IMG/VR virus record: IMGVR_UViG_3300022200_000018 | Coordinates: 1-27,059 of that record | Strand: one strand, 5' to 3' | Length of the DNA: 27,059 nt | DNA from: a virus | Part shown: positions 13,649 through 19,695 of the stretch, piece by piece | Position numbering within the stretch: position 1 is the first letter of the stretch | How the letters are laid out: every line of letters starts with the position of its first letter | The notes under the pieces: model-generated | What the model was told of the DNA's origin: nothing | Database searches by the model: none | What the model saw: the letters and a program-made list of their open reading frames with translations, nothing else | Made by a program: the position numbers and the translations under genes

Positions 13649-13725
13649 TGGTCTCGATAGAATGCTTCAGCGTACAAAATGATTCCAACGATGGATAACA
13701 GAAAGACTATCGCTTCTGCATTCAT
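13645..13725 (-). CDS. 26-residue single-span membrane peptide
   Basis: A tiny ORF, starting MNAEAIVFLLSIVGIILYAE and ending AFYRDQ. It has one hydrophobic segment (residues 5-18) and a short charged tail. Its ATG shares one base with the stop of the 141-residue gene (TGATG), and its TGA overlaps the ATG of the 93-residue gene (ATGA). Coupling on both sides and exact filling of the gap argue that it is a real gene. Possible roles include a membrane-targeting peptide affecting the host; nothing in the sequence decides this. Confidence 0.6.
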   Translation of the reverse strand: MNAEAIVFLLSIVGIILYAEAFYRDQ

Positions 13726-14150
13726 CAGATAAGGAACATTTGACCACTTTCATCGACACCTATTGCTTTGTCCGCTACGTTGAAGGCTTGGACACCTTCA
13801 GGTAAATCCAAATCCTCTTGGAATTGTTCTTTGAACCATCCGTTCTCCTCGCCTTGCTTCTTCCACTTCTCGTATCTCACTCGTTCCCGCATCTTGGATA
13901 CGTACTCGTACTTGTTGGGTTCGGTCGGTTCATAATACCCTGAGTTATTTTGGAAGATTAGTCCTGCATCGTTTAGGGTAGACAACGCACTTGTGAGTGA
14001 TTGGTGTGGCATCCTTGGGAGTGCCCTACGCAATGTATCCAAGTTCACCTTTTCGCGCATTTTGACCTCGCGATATACAAGATGTCGGTTCGTGTCTAAT
14101 GCTCCTGAGTTCACCTGTTGGATGAACGATTCAATGCTCTTCTTAGTCAT
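13725..14150 (-). CDS. winged-helix-like early protein (141 aa)
   Basis: A 141-residue protein. Residues about 28-70 look like a winged helix: REKVNLDTLRRALPRM, PHQSLTSALSTLNDAGLIFQ, then a wing with a Gly-Tyr-Tyr. A basic Trp-rich helix follows, with RVRYEKWKKQGEENGWFK near 89-106, a pattern common in Bacteroidota phage replication-region proteins. The C-terminus is acidic. It overlaps the upstream gene by eight bases. A DNA-binding or replication-accessory role is inferred. Confidence 0.6.
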   Translation of the reverse strand: MTKKSIESFIQQVNSGALDTNRHLVYREVKMREKVNLDTLRRALPRMPHQSLTSALSTLNDAGLIFQNNSGYYEPTEPNKYEYVSKMRERVRYEKWKKQGEENGWFKEQFQEDLDLPEGVQAFNVADKAIGVDESGQMFLI

Positions 14151-14502
14151 CGAGTTTTGTTTTATAGTGTGCTATGATTCTTTCTGTTTCCTGCTTGTAC
14201 CACTCTTTGAACTCCAAGTTACTCCCTGCTTGTTGCCAAACCTTGAAGAGTACATTCCTAAGACGTTGGCTTTGCGTCTTCGGCTTGTCGTAGAGTTCCG
14301 TGTCCAAAGCATCCAAGTCACTCACCTCTTCAGGCGTAATAGACTCTTCTGCTTTAAAGTAAAGATAACCAAATTGTTCGCATAATGAGTCAATTTGGGC
14401 AATTTCATCGGACGTTTTTTCACCCGTCACAAATCGCAAACTCACGCTTCTATCCTTTCGGCGTGAGTAACCATCGACTACCGCACTTGTCAGGATACGC
14501 AT
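14143..14502 (-). CDS. conserved-looking early protein of unknown function (119 aa)
   Basis: The longest reading starts at 14556, but the ATG at 14502 begins a more protein-like N-terminus (MRILTSAVVDGYSRRKDRSV) and overlaps the preceding gene by only 13 bases, so I place the start there. The product has a strand-rich start (VSLRFVTGEKTSDEIAQIDS), a FGYLYFKAEE strand near 47-56, and helices with KTQSQRLRNVLFKVWQQAG near 76-94. No catalytic motif was recognised. Such proteins accompany NinG and replication genes in other Bacteroidota phages, which is the only functional hint. Confidence 0.7.
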   Translation of the reverse strand: MRILTSAVVDGYSRRKDRSVSLRFVTGEKTSDEIAQIDSLCEQFGYLYFKAEESITPEEVSDLDALDTELYDKPKTQSQRLRNVLFKVWQQAGSNLEFKEWYKQETERIIAHYKTKLDD

Positions 14503-14951
14503 AATTGATACACGTCTTCCAATGCTCGCATACGACGCACTACACAAGGTGAACACCGACTGAACTTAGCACGTGCCTTAAAGACCTCGTTGTATAGTCC
14601 GTTGATGATGTTCTGCTCAGTAGCCGTCACCACGTTATCTTCAAACCTGTGACGTACTCCCTCCCATACTTTCTTCTGCTCCTCGGTCAGTGGTTCGTAG
14701 AATCGGAACATACGATTCAACTTGTCTTTTCGTGCATCGCATCCGCAGTCGTCAGTAAGTCCTTTGACCAAGGATTTAATACCCGTGGCTTCCGTTACCT
14801 TTTCTACTACGTCACCAAGACCCACTGCCTTTTTCGAGGTTGTTTTTCGCGGCTTCTTTGTAGTAGTTGATGAGTTCTTTGTACTCGGCTTCGCTGATTC
14901 GACCTGTTCGTTCAGATTCGATTCTGAGGTTTTCTGCTGTTCCTTCTCCAT
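14490..14951 (-). CDS. Cys-containing early protein overlapping ninG (153 aa)
   Basis: The folded part begins near residue 43 (VGLGDVVEKVTEATGIKSLV) and contains two Cys pairs, DDCGCDAR (Cys69, Cys71) and RCSPCVVR (Cys133, Cys136), which could bind one zinc. I have seen this combination (GDxVEKxTxATGIK, then CGCDARK) next to phage replication genes. The first 42 residues are low-complexity Ser/Thr/Lys and are encoded entirely within the end of ninG in another frame, an overlap of 140 bases. A GTG at Val43 (14825) could be the true start, which would nearly remove the overlap. No precise function is known to me. Confidence 0.7.
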   Translation of the reverse strand: MEKEQQKTSESNLNEQVESAKPSTKNSSTTTKKPRKTTSKKAVGLGDVVEKVTEATGIKSLVKGLTDDCGCDARKDKLNRMFRFYEPLTEEQKKVWEGVRHRFEDNVVTATEQNIINGLYNEVFKARAKFSRCSPCVVRRMRALEDVYQLCVS

Positions 14952-15216
14952 AGCGTTTGTCTAAATTGATTCCGAATTGATATTGCTCTCCCTGTGACCA
15001 CAAGTTACATCTTGGGCATTGAACTTGCACGTTTACAGGGTTAAAGCGAGTATTGAGTTTTGACCTTGATTGGAAGTGACCCGCGTGCATTTGCTTCCAA
15101 GGCTTCTTGACCAAGCAAGTAAAGCAAGTGGCTTGCCCATTTTCGTCAAGGTCACGGGTACGGATGAAGATGCTAAACACCTTATCCAAGTCTTTTTTAA
15201 GTTTTGCTACACTCAT
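14812..15216 (-). CDS. ninG: NinG/Rap-like recombination nuclease
   Basis: A 134-residue protein matching lambda NinG (Rap), an HNH-like structure-specific nuclease acting on recombination branches. Two zinc pairs are visible, CFTC (Cys31, Cys34) and CPRC (Cys67, Cys70). They flank the conserved MHAGHFQSRS (His44, His47) and the TRFNPVNVQVQC block, then QYQFGINLDKRYGEGTAENL, as in the family. Length is close to the compact members. It lies in the replication block, suggesting a role in resolving recombination or replication intermediates. The leader holds a strong hairpin, and the last 47 codons overlap the next gene. Confidence 0.85.
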   Translation of the reverse strand: MSVAKLKKDLDKVFSIFIRTRDLDENGQATCFTCLVKKPWKQMHAGHFQSRSKLNTRFNPVNVQVQCPRCNLWSQGEQYQFGINLDKRYGEGTAENLRIESERTGRISEAEYKELINYYKEAAKNNLEKGSGSW

Positions 15217-15228
15217 GATGTGAAGGTA

Positions 15229-15259
15229 GGGAGGACGCTAAGAGCCAACACGTCCTCCC
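15229..15259 (-). promoter_or_regulatory. 9-bp hairpin in ninG leader
   Basis: Perfect inverted repeat GGGAGGACG / CGTCCTCCC with a 13-base loop, ending 12 bases before the ninG ATG. No T-run follows on the minus strand, so it is not a standard intrinsic terminator. It could be an attenuator, an RNA-processing site or a translation control element. Confidence 0.55.
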
Positions 15260-15300
15260 CTGTTCAAACACACACAACAAAACGAGCGTAAGTTAATCAT
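15238..15300 (-). CDS. possible 20-residue leader peptide
   Basis: An ORF MINLRSFCCVCLNRGGRVGS starts at an ATG overlapping the TGA of the upstream 183-residue gene (ATGA) and stops inside the loop of the ninG leader hairpin. The coupled start and the stop position make a regulatory leader peptide conceivable. It may equally be chance in a short gap, so confidence is low. Confidence 0.25.
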   Translation of the reverse strand: MINLRSFCCVCLNRGGRVGS

Positions 15301-15848
15301 TTATCCCAACCCATCCTATTTCGCAGTTGAGTTCCTATCCCTTGTCCTTTGGGTTCTTCATCAGGACAATTATCGAGGAGTGCCGCGAGGTTAAGTGGTT
15401 CGAGCCTCCTATCTGATTTCTTTTGGTATTCCATCTTCTGTTGATGCGCATTGCGCTCCATAATTTCGGCGCGAGTATCACCTTCGTATTGACGGATGCA
15501 TTCTAAAATCTCGGCAGTCTTCAAGCGTTCGTAGAGTTTGCCAAACTTACCCATTCGGATGTCGTTGAAAATGATAACCAGTTCTTCCATCTTCAGCGTA
15601 GGATGCTCTTCTAAAATCGCTCGGCAAGTGAACGCAAGTGACTCGTCAGTGTCAATGGTCTTTTTAGCATCCACGTCCTTAATCAACTTGCCTACCTCAA
15701 CCATGAGCCACATACGTACCTCCTGATGTTTAGTAGCCGCCTTGAGGTTCGTGCCACGATTCCACGCTTCAGACGGCGTGAAGGATATTCGCTCACCCTT
15801 GAGTAATGAATTCGCTGAGTCCGTCAGCGGTAAAAGACCTTTTTCCAT
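15297..15848 (-). CDS. replication-associated protein downstream of the initiator
   Basis: A 183-residue mainly helical protein. The core HPTLKMEELVIIFNDIRMGK followed by FGKLYERLKTAEILECIRQY (about residues 82-121) matches a pattern I know from replication-region proteins of Bacteroidota phages and plasmids, placed after a winged-helix initiator. The C-terminus is basic (QGIGTQLRNRMGWDK). By analogy with lambda O/P-type pairs it might load the host helicase, but no helicase-loader motif (Walker A) is present, so this is inference. Its start lies 56 bases inside the initiator gene. Confidence 0.65.
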   Translation of the reverse strand: MEKGLLPLTDSANSLLKGERISFTPSEAWNRGTNLKAATKHQEVRMWLMVEVGKLIKDVDAKKTIDTDESLAFTCRAILEEHPTLKMEELVIIFNDIRMGKFGKLYERLKTAEILECIRQYEGDTRAEIMERNAHQQKMEYQKKSDRRLEPLNLAALLDNCPDEEPKGQGIGTQLRNRMGWDK

Positions 15849-16491
15849 TGTTGTGATTTTTGAGCGGAAAGAACCCTTTCCATCCGTTAGCGATTGATTC
15901 GTTGATTATTTCGATAGCGGTCATCTCATCGCCGCCTGTCAATTTAAGCAGTTTCGTCAAAGATGCTCGAAGAGAGGTAGGACTGGTTTTCAACTTGGCT
16001 TCGCGGCGATACTTCAACCACTCTTTCCAAGCCACTTCAAACCGCTCAGATTGCCACGGCAACTCAACCTCATCTCCCTTGTTTTTAACTTGGTAATCTA
16101 TATTGGTATTCTCTATGGTATTCTCTGTTAATCGTTTTGATGAGGCAGAGTCATCATTTTGATTAGTCTGCTTAATCGTTTTGATTACCCTGCCTAATCG
16201 TTTTGATGAGGCAGGTTCGTCAAATTGATTAGGGTCAATGGTCAATATTCGCACCCTACCATTGAACTCGGAAGACTGAATTAAACCCATTGATTGAAGT
16301 TCTTTGACTGCTCTTGTGACTGATGCCGTACCCACGTTCAACTCCATAGCTATCGTTTGATTGGTCTTATAGTATCGACCTTTGTTCATGGAGATTGAGT
16401 AGATGTCAGCCCAAATCAACTTTTGCAATGAACTAAGATTAGGATGAAGGAATACGGGAGCAGGAATCCAAACTCCCTTAAACTCCTTCAT
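15793..16491 (-). CDS. winged-helix replication initiator (O-like)
   Basis: A 232-residue protein with a three-part layout like lambda O. Residues about 1-85 form a winged helix (HTH_36-like): PNLSSLQKLIWADIYSI, then TNQTIAMELNVGTASVTRAV as the recognition helix-turn-helix. A polar linker follows at about 86-140. A C-terminal helical domain (about 145-215) has FEVAWKEWLKYRREAK and ANGWKGFFPLK, typical of phage replication proteins. The linker is encoded by five 22-bp iterons, and it contains ASSKRL twice as a result. The start overlaps the stop of the HTH gene (ATGA). It is expected to bind the iterons and open the adjacent repeat. Confidence 0.82.
   Translation of the reverse strand: MKEFKGVWIPAPVFLHPNLSSLQKLIWADIYSISMNKGRYYKTNQTIAMELNVGTASVTRAVKELQSMGLIQSSEFNGRVRILTIDPNQFDEPASSKRLGRVIKTIKQTNQNDDSASSKRLTENTIENTNIDYQVKNKGDEVELPWQSERFEVAWKEWLKYRREAKLKTSPTSLRASLTKLLKLTGGDEMTAIEIINESIANGWKGFFPLKNHNNGKRSFTADGLSEFITQG
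16104..16127. repeat. 12-bp tandem repeat, probable unwinding element
   Basis: TGGTATTCTCTA is followed directly by TGGTATTCTCTG, with AT-rich sequence continuing toward 16081. It lies two bases from the iteron array, the usual placement of the melting region of iteron-type origins. It encodes the ENTIENTN part of the initiator linker. Confidence 0.55.
16130..16239. repeat. five 22-bp iterons, predicted replication origin
   Basis: Units start at 16130, 16152, 16174, 16196 and 16218, exactly 22 bases apart. All share TC at positions 3-4 and TTGAT at positions 8-12. Units 1, 3 and 4 share AATCGTTTTGAT, and units 1 and 4 match almost throughout. The period is not a multiple of three, so the array is conserved as DNA rather than as protein repeat. 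Location inside the initiator gene is the lambda-type arrangement. Confidence 0.8.
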
Positions 16492-16937
16492 GAGAATATG
16501 TCAACGATTTCTTCGATGGAATCTCCTGACTTCTTCAACACGTCAAGGTGCTGAAGGAGTCGAGTAGGTTTATCCCGCAACCATCGCGATACGCTCGGTA
16601 CGCTCACGCCTATCTCGTCGCTTAGTCTTGACATATTACGAAAATGCTTGCGCACCCAATTAACACGGATTGCATACTTAGATTCTACTACCAACTTTTT
16701 GTATCTCTTCGCGTCAATAGAAGAGAGTGGGACACCACGCATATCGCACATAACCAAATGCATTCCATCTACGTCTGACTCAGGATGTTTATCGTCATTA
16801 ATCCAAATCCATACAGATTCCTTTTCAGCCAATTTTCCGTACAAGGGTTTCATTTGAACTAATCCTACGGCAAGTACCTCATGCCCACTTTCCATGATAG
16901 GCTTAGAGTCCAGTGTTTTGAAGAGTGTTGTGTTCAT
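16488..16937 (-). CDS. HTH-containing regulator or replication accessory (149 aa)
   Basis: A 149-residue protein. The C-terminal 50 residues hold a helix-turn-helix: MSRLSDEIGVSVPSVSRWL near 101-119, then DKPTRLLQHLDVLKKSG. This resembles an XRE-type DNA-binding helix pair. The N-terminal 95 residues are mixed alpha/beta, with ESVWIWINDDKHP near 40-52, and are not recognised. It lies between the SSB-like gene and the initiator and overlaps the latter by four bases. It could regulate the early promoter or the origin. No peptidase or dimer-cleavage motif typical of CI repressors is present. Confidence 0.6.
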   Translation of the reverse strand: MNTTLFKTLDSKPIMESGHEVLAVGLVQMKPLYGKLAEKESVWIWINDDKHPESDVDGMHLVMCDMRGVPLSSIDAKRYKKLVVESKYAIRVNWVRKHFRNMSRLSDEIGVSVPSVSRWLRDKPTRLLQHLDVLKKSGDSIEEIVDIFS

Positions 16938-16942
16938 GATGT

Positions 16943-17461
16943 TTAGAATGGTAAGTTGTTATCTACTACTTCGGTAGTGGTTGTGATAACCACAGGCTCA
17001 GGTGAAGATGCGTTGGTTTTGGGTAATCCGTACTTCTCCAATCGGTCTACCACGGAGTTACGAAGATGAATCAAAGTGATGGCATCTACCTTGAGTTGCT
17101 CTAACGAACGTGAGTCATTCAAGTTTATTTCGCGCTTGGAGTAAACCTGAGCAATTGCCCAACACGCATCTATGCGGTGTTGCTTCGATTCGTCAAATGC
17201 CCCTCTCGCTTGATTTGAGGCGGTGTAGTTCGACGATTGACCCTCTTGACTATACTGAGGCTTGCTAAAGGAGAAACGAGTGCCGTATTGCGTTGCATTT
17301 CGAGTCACTACTACTTCGTCTCCTACCTTCCACTTGTTTTGAGTTTTGGCACTTACCTCTCCCGTAGTGCCGTCATCGAGAGTTACCTCTTGTTTGTACA
17401 TCAGGCCGTGCTTGCCTGTGAACGTGCCGTTCTCTTGTACGGCGGTTACTTTGTTTGTCAT
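16943..17461 (-). CDS. single-stranded DNA-binding-like protein
   Basis: I start this gene at the ATG at 17461, which overlaps the preceding TGA (TGATG), rather than at the GTG three bases upstream. The 172-residue product has an N-terminal OB-fold-like segment: TFTGKHGLMYKQEVTLDDGT, then KWKVGDEVVVTRN and RFSFSKPQ. It ends in DNNLPF, closely like the acidic DDDIPF tip by which SSB proteins recruit partners. The middle carries a helical segment (RIDACWAIAQVYSKREINL) usual in phage single-strand-binding or annealing accessory proteins. Its position next to the initiator agrees with a replication role. Confidence 0.7.
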   Translation of the reverse strand: MTNKVTAVQENGTFTGKHGLMYKQEVTLDDGTTGEVSAKTQNKWKVGDEVVVTRNATQYGTRFSFSKPQYSQEGQSSNYTASNQARGAFDESKQHRIDACWAIAQVYSKREINLNDSRSLEQLKVDAITLIHLRNSVVDRLEKYGLPKTNASSPEPVVITTTTEVVDNNLPF

Positions 17462-17928
17462 CACTTAATGATTTTGAAGTTTGAGTAGAAAGGAACGATT
17501 CGGATTGCGTCAGGCCAGTTATCAGGTAGTTCGTCGCGCAGGATGCGTTCAAACTTCTCGTACTGATTCAAAGGCAAATCTCCCATGAATTGGTGAGTTC
17601 TGAGTTCTTTGACCAATCGCTCAATATCGTTGGAGTACATATTGTTGTGACGTGGAGCGAAATACTTCTCTTTGATTTCGTCCTTGAGTTTTGACCACAA
17701 CGTAGTAAACTCTCCAGTACATTTAAGGTCTTCGGTTTCTATGCTTACGTTGTTTACCTTTTGACCTGTGTAGTGTTCCCACAGAATTTCAGGTGTTGCG
17801 TGATATTGTATCTCGCGTCCTACATAGTGATAGTCTATACCACTTAGTAGAATCTTGAAGTTGTGCTTGAAGGACTCTCCTTCGATGTTGGCAACCATAG
17901 TGCCTGAGTAAATGAAGTCGTAGTACAT
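17461..17928 (-). CDS. first early gene, unknown function (155 aa)
   Basis: A 155-residue protein, the first gene after the early promoter. The start at 17928 is about 21 bases downstream of the predicted transcription start. Notable segments are an N-terminal strand pair (MYYDFIYSGTMVANIEGE), KILLSGIDYHYVGREIQYHA in the middle, and a helical C-terminal half containing ERLVKELRTHQF and EKFERILRDELPDNWP. No family recognised. First-transcribed phage genes often act on the host, but nothing in the sequence shows that here. Confidence 0.7.
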   Translation of the reverse strand: MYYDFIYSGTMVANIEGESFKHNFKILLSGIDYHYVGREIQYHATPEILWEHYTGQKVNNVSIETEDLKCTGEFTTLWSKLKDEIKEKYFAPRHNNMYSNDIERLVKELRTHQFMGDLPLNQYEKFERILRDELPDNWPDAIRIVPFYSNFKIIK

Positions 17929-17955
17929 TGTGTTGTGTGTGTTTGTTTAACACTG

Positions 17956-17985
17956 CAAACATAATCACGTTTTGCATTCACGCAA
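17956..17985 (-). promoter_or_regulatory. Bacteroidota-type early promoter
   Basis: Minus strand TTG (17985-17983), a 19-base spacer, TATGTTTG (17963-17956): an exact match to the Bacteroidota consensus. It continues TTTGCAGTG and starts TTGCGT, as at 3065-3094. It lies in a 138-base gene-free gap between the metallophosphoesterase gene and the first early gene. An imperfect GTTAA/TTAAC inverted repeat at 17997-18011 just upstream may be an operator or chance. Confidence 0.85.
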
Positions 17986-18026
17986 CACTTAGGTCTGTTA
18001 AAGTTATTAACAACCCGATACTGAAA

Positions 18027-18044
18027 GAGGGGCTTGCGCCCCTC
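18027..18044 (-). terminator. intrinsic terminator after the lysis operon
   Basis: GAGGGGC-4 base loop-GCCCCTC, a 7-bp GC-rich stem, lies 23 bases beyond the stop of the metallophosphoesterase gene. On the minus strand only TTTC follows, so it is a weak to moderate terminator, but its place just before a new promoter supports the call. Confidence 0.65.
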
Positions 18045-18066
18045 CATCACTCAACCTCAAGAATCC

Positions 18067-18900
18067 TCACTCACACTCCCAAACCTTCCATTCAACCCTC
18101 TCAGGTAATTTTCTTCGTGCTATTTCCAACCACCACCCTCCAAGGGTTGGCGTATTGAAGTTCTTCTCTACCGCCCAACCTGCAAACCTGTCTCCAAGTT
18201 TCTTATAACTGCCTGTACGGATATGGTGTATGCGTTGTTGGTAGCAAGTTCCTTTCTCGTTGATTCGGTCTACTACGACTGGTACGTGCCACTTCTGATG
18301 CGTATGACCTCTTACTATGACGTTCGCATCTGGGAACTGCATTTGGTCAATGTCTACACCTAATACGCCTTTACTACGTGGCGCGTTGCCTCCGTACCCG
18401 TGGTGGAAATGTACCTTGCTTTGTCCTGCCGCTTTACCACTTCGCATCAGATTGAAGATAAGCCAACCTGAGTAGCCACCTATCATTACGTTTCCTCCGT
18501 TGTAGTTGTGGATAGCCGCAAGGCGGTCTAATGGAGATGTGTGCAACCGCTTCTCAATACTGGTTTCATGGTTGCCTCGTCCAATGAACACTATCTCCTC
18601 TTTGTACTGAGCAAGATAACGGGCTGAATCCTCGATTACGTCGTCTAAGTACGTTATACTCTTGTACTCAGGTCGGAGGTCGGAGTAGTTCCCGCGTGGG
18701 TCGTACTTGCCTTGCATCAAATCGAACCAATCGCCAAAGACGAATATCTTGGCTTTGTCCTTTTTGGCTTGGTCGAAATGCCTCGTCAACATTTCTCGGT
18801 CGCACTTCATAGAATCGAAGTGAACGTCAGAAACGAACAAGAACTTGTCGTGGCTTTCGCACTCGACCCGAAAGGTAGTCCGATTGATGAATTTAATCAC
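18067..18900 (-). CDS. calcineurin-like metallophosphoesterase
   Basis: A 277-residue enzyme with the full set of dimetal phosphoesterase motifs: SDVHFD (Asp25, His27), FGDWFD (Asp57, Asp60), RGNHET (Asn110, His111), HFHHGYG (His166, His167) and RGHTH (His199, His201). It would hydrolyse a phosphomono- or diester; the substrate cannot be told. The start is a GTG overlapping the stop of the 55-residue gene (GTGA), so it is coupled to the lysis genes. It is the last gene before the terminator. Possible roles are nucleic-acid or nucleotide-signal cleavage. Confidence 0.88.
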   Translation of the reverse strand: MIKFINRTTFRVECESHDKFLFVSDVHFDSMKCDREMLTRHFDQAKKDKAKIFVFGDWFDLMQGKYDPRGNYSDLRPEYKSITYLDDVIEDSARYLAQYKEEIVFIGRGNHETSIEKRLHTSPLDRLAAIHNYNGGNVMIGGYSGWLIFNLMRSGKAAGQSKVHFHHGYGGNAPRSKGVLGVDIDQMQFPDANVIVRGHTHQKWHVPVVVDRINEKGTCYQQRIHHIRTGSYKKLGDRFAGWAVEKNFNTPTLGGWWLEIARRKLPERVEWKVWECE

Positions 18901-19064
18901 TTACTCGCTTTACGACTTTTACCCATAATGACCGCATTTAAAATACGTCCAAGGATGTTGACCACCTTGTCGTCTTTCTTCGTCTCGGTCAGTGCAGTTA
19001 GTGTACCTGCGGCGGTGATAAGTGCCAGTGCAATCTCTGACCAATTGAGTTTGATAAATTCCAT
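18897..19064 (-). CDS. small membrane protein in lysis cassette (holin candidate, 55 aa)
   Basis: An ORF starting MEFIKLNWSEIALALITAAG and ending MGKSRKASK. It has one hydrophobic span (about residues 10-25), a central TETKKDDKVV turn, a second weakly hydrophobic helix (ILGRILNAVIM) and a basic tail. It directly follows the amidase, sharing the TAATG stop/start, and precedes the phosphoesterase with a GTGA overlap. Size, topology and context fit a small holin or spanin-like accessory; the 72-residue gene upstream of the amidase is the alternative holin. Confidence 0.7.
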   Translation of the reverse strand: MEFIKLNWSEIALALITAAGTLTALTETKKDDKVVNILGRILNAVIMGKSRKASK

Positions 19065-19480
19065 TACTTCTGATTTAAGAATCCGTATTTAGTTTGAACG
19101 TCAAACGAAGGACACGCTTTATCGCTATACTCGTTGTGACCATGTACGGATAGGTTTCCAAACACTACCCGCAAGGAACGAACTAATTCCAACCATGTCA
19201 ATTCCTGCATAGAAGTCATTGTGTCTATCGGTTCTCCGTTCTTCAGACCTCCAATATAACAAACTCCTATGGTACTTGAGTTATGGTATCGCGTATGACT
19301 TCCACATACGTCCAAATCTCTTCCCTGCCGCAACTTGCCGTCTAACTCAATAACAAAATGATACCCGACATCTATCCATCCGTTGCCGTCCATGTGCCAT
19401 CGCTTGATGTCTTCCAAATAGTATTTCTTGCCTTCTTCCGTGGCTGAACAATGGAGGATGATTCGGTCGAGGTTTCTCAT
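19064..19480 (-). CDS. N-acetylmuramoyl-L-alanine amidase endolysin
   Basis: A 138-residue Amidase_2 enzyme of the T7 lysozyme size class, with no cell-wall-binding domain. Zinc ligands can be assigned: His10 in IILHCSAT, His113 in VHGHNEY and Cys123 in KACPSFDV. The GWIDVGYHFVIELDGKL block supplies the conserved Tyr40/His41 region. It cleaves the MurNAc-L-Ala bond of peptidoglycan. No signal peptide is visible, so release to the periplasm should need a holin; candidates flank it on both sides with four-base or shorter overlaps. Confidence 0.92.
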   Translation of the reverse strand: MRNLDRIILHCSATEEGKKYYLEDIKRWHMDGNGWIDVGYHFVIELDGKLRQGRDLDVCGSHTRYHNSSTIGVCYIGGLKNGEPIDTMTSMQELTWLELVRSLRVVFGNLSVHGHNEYSDKACPSFDVQTKYGFLNQK

Positions 19481-19695
19481 TCTATCCCTTTTTTAGCTAA
19501 CATTAGTTCAATGCGTTGTATGCCCTTGACGAGTTGTTCAAGGGTATCCTGAATGCGTCCCTCGCTCTGTTCTAATACGTGTACTCGCGAACGCAATTTA
19601 ACTAACTCGTTTTGCAACTTAACCCAAGCCGTTAACAATCCACCCGCAAAGGTGATGCCTTGACCCAATATGATTTCTACTATATACTCATTCAT
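19477..19695 (-). CDS. membrane-anchored coiled-coil protein, holin candidate (72 aa)
   Basis: The ATG at 19695 overlaps the stop of the upstream gene (ATGA), so I prefer it to the longer start at 19746. The 72-residue product has an N-terminal hydrophobic span (YIVEIILGQGITFAGGLLTAW, in two parts) and a coiled-coil C-terminus (ELVKLRSRVHVLEQ, then IQDTLEQLVKGIQ). This is the reverse topology of XhlA-type proteins but similar in size to phage holin-associated factors. It precedes the amidase with a four-base overlap. Confidence 0.65.
   Translation of the reverse strand: MNEYIVEIILGQGITFAGGLLTAWVKLQNELVKLRSRVHVLEQSEGRIQDTLEQLVKGIQRIELMLAKKGIE

Noticed and set aside
16129-16239. Considered a CRISPR array
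   Set aside because: Units are tandem 22-mers without spacers and lie inside a coding gene; iterons fit better.
17789-18050. Two minus-strand ORFs (62 and 68 codons) around the early promoter
   Set aside because: They cross the promoter at 17956-17985 and read into the first early gene out of frame; no protein-like composition.
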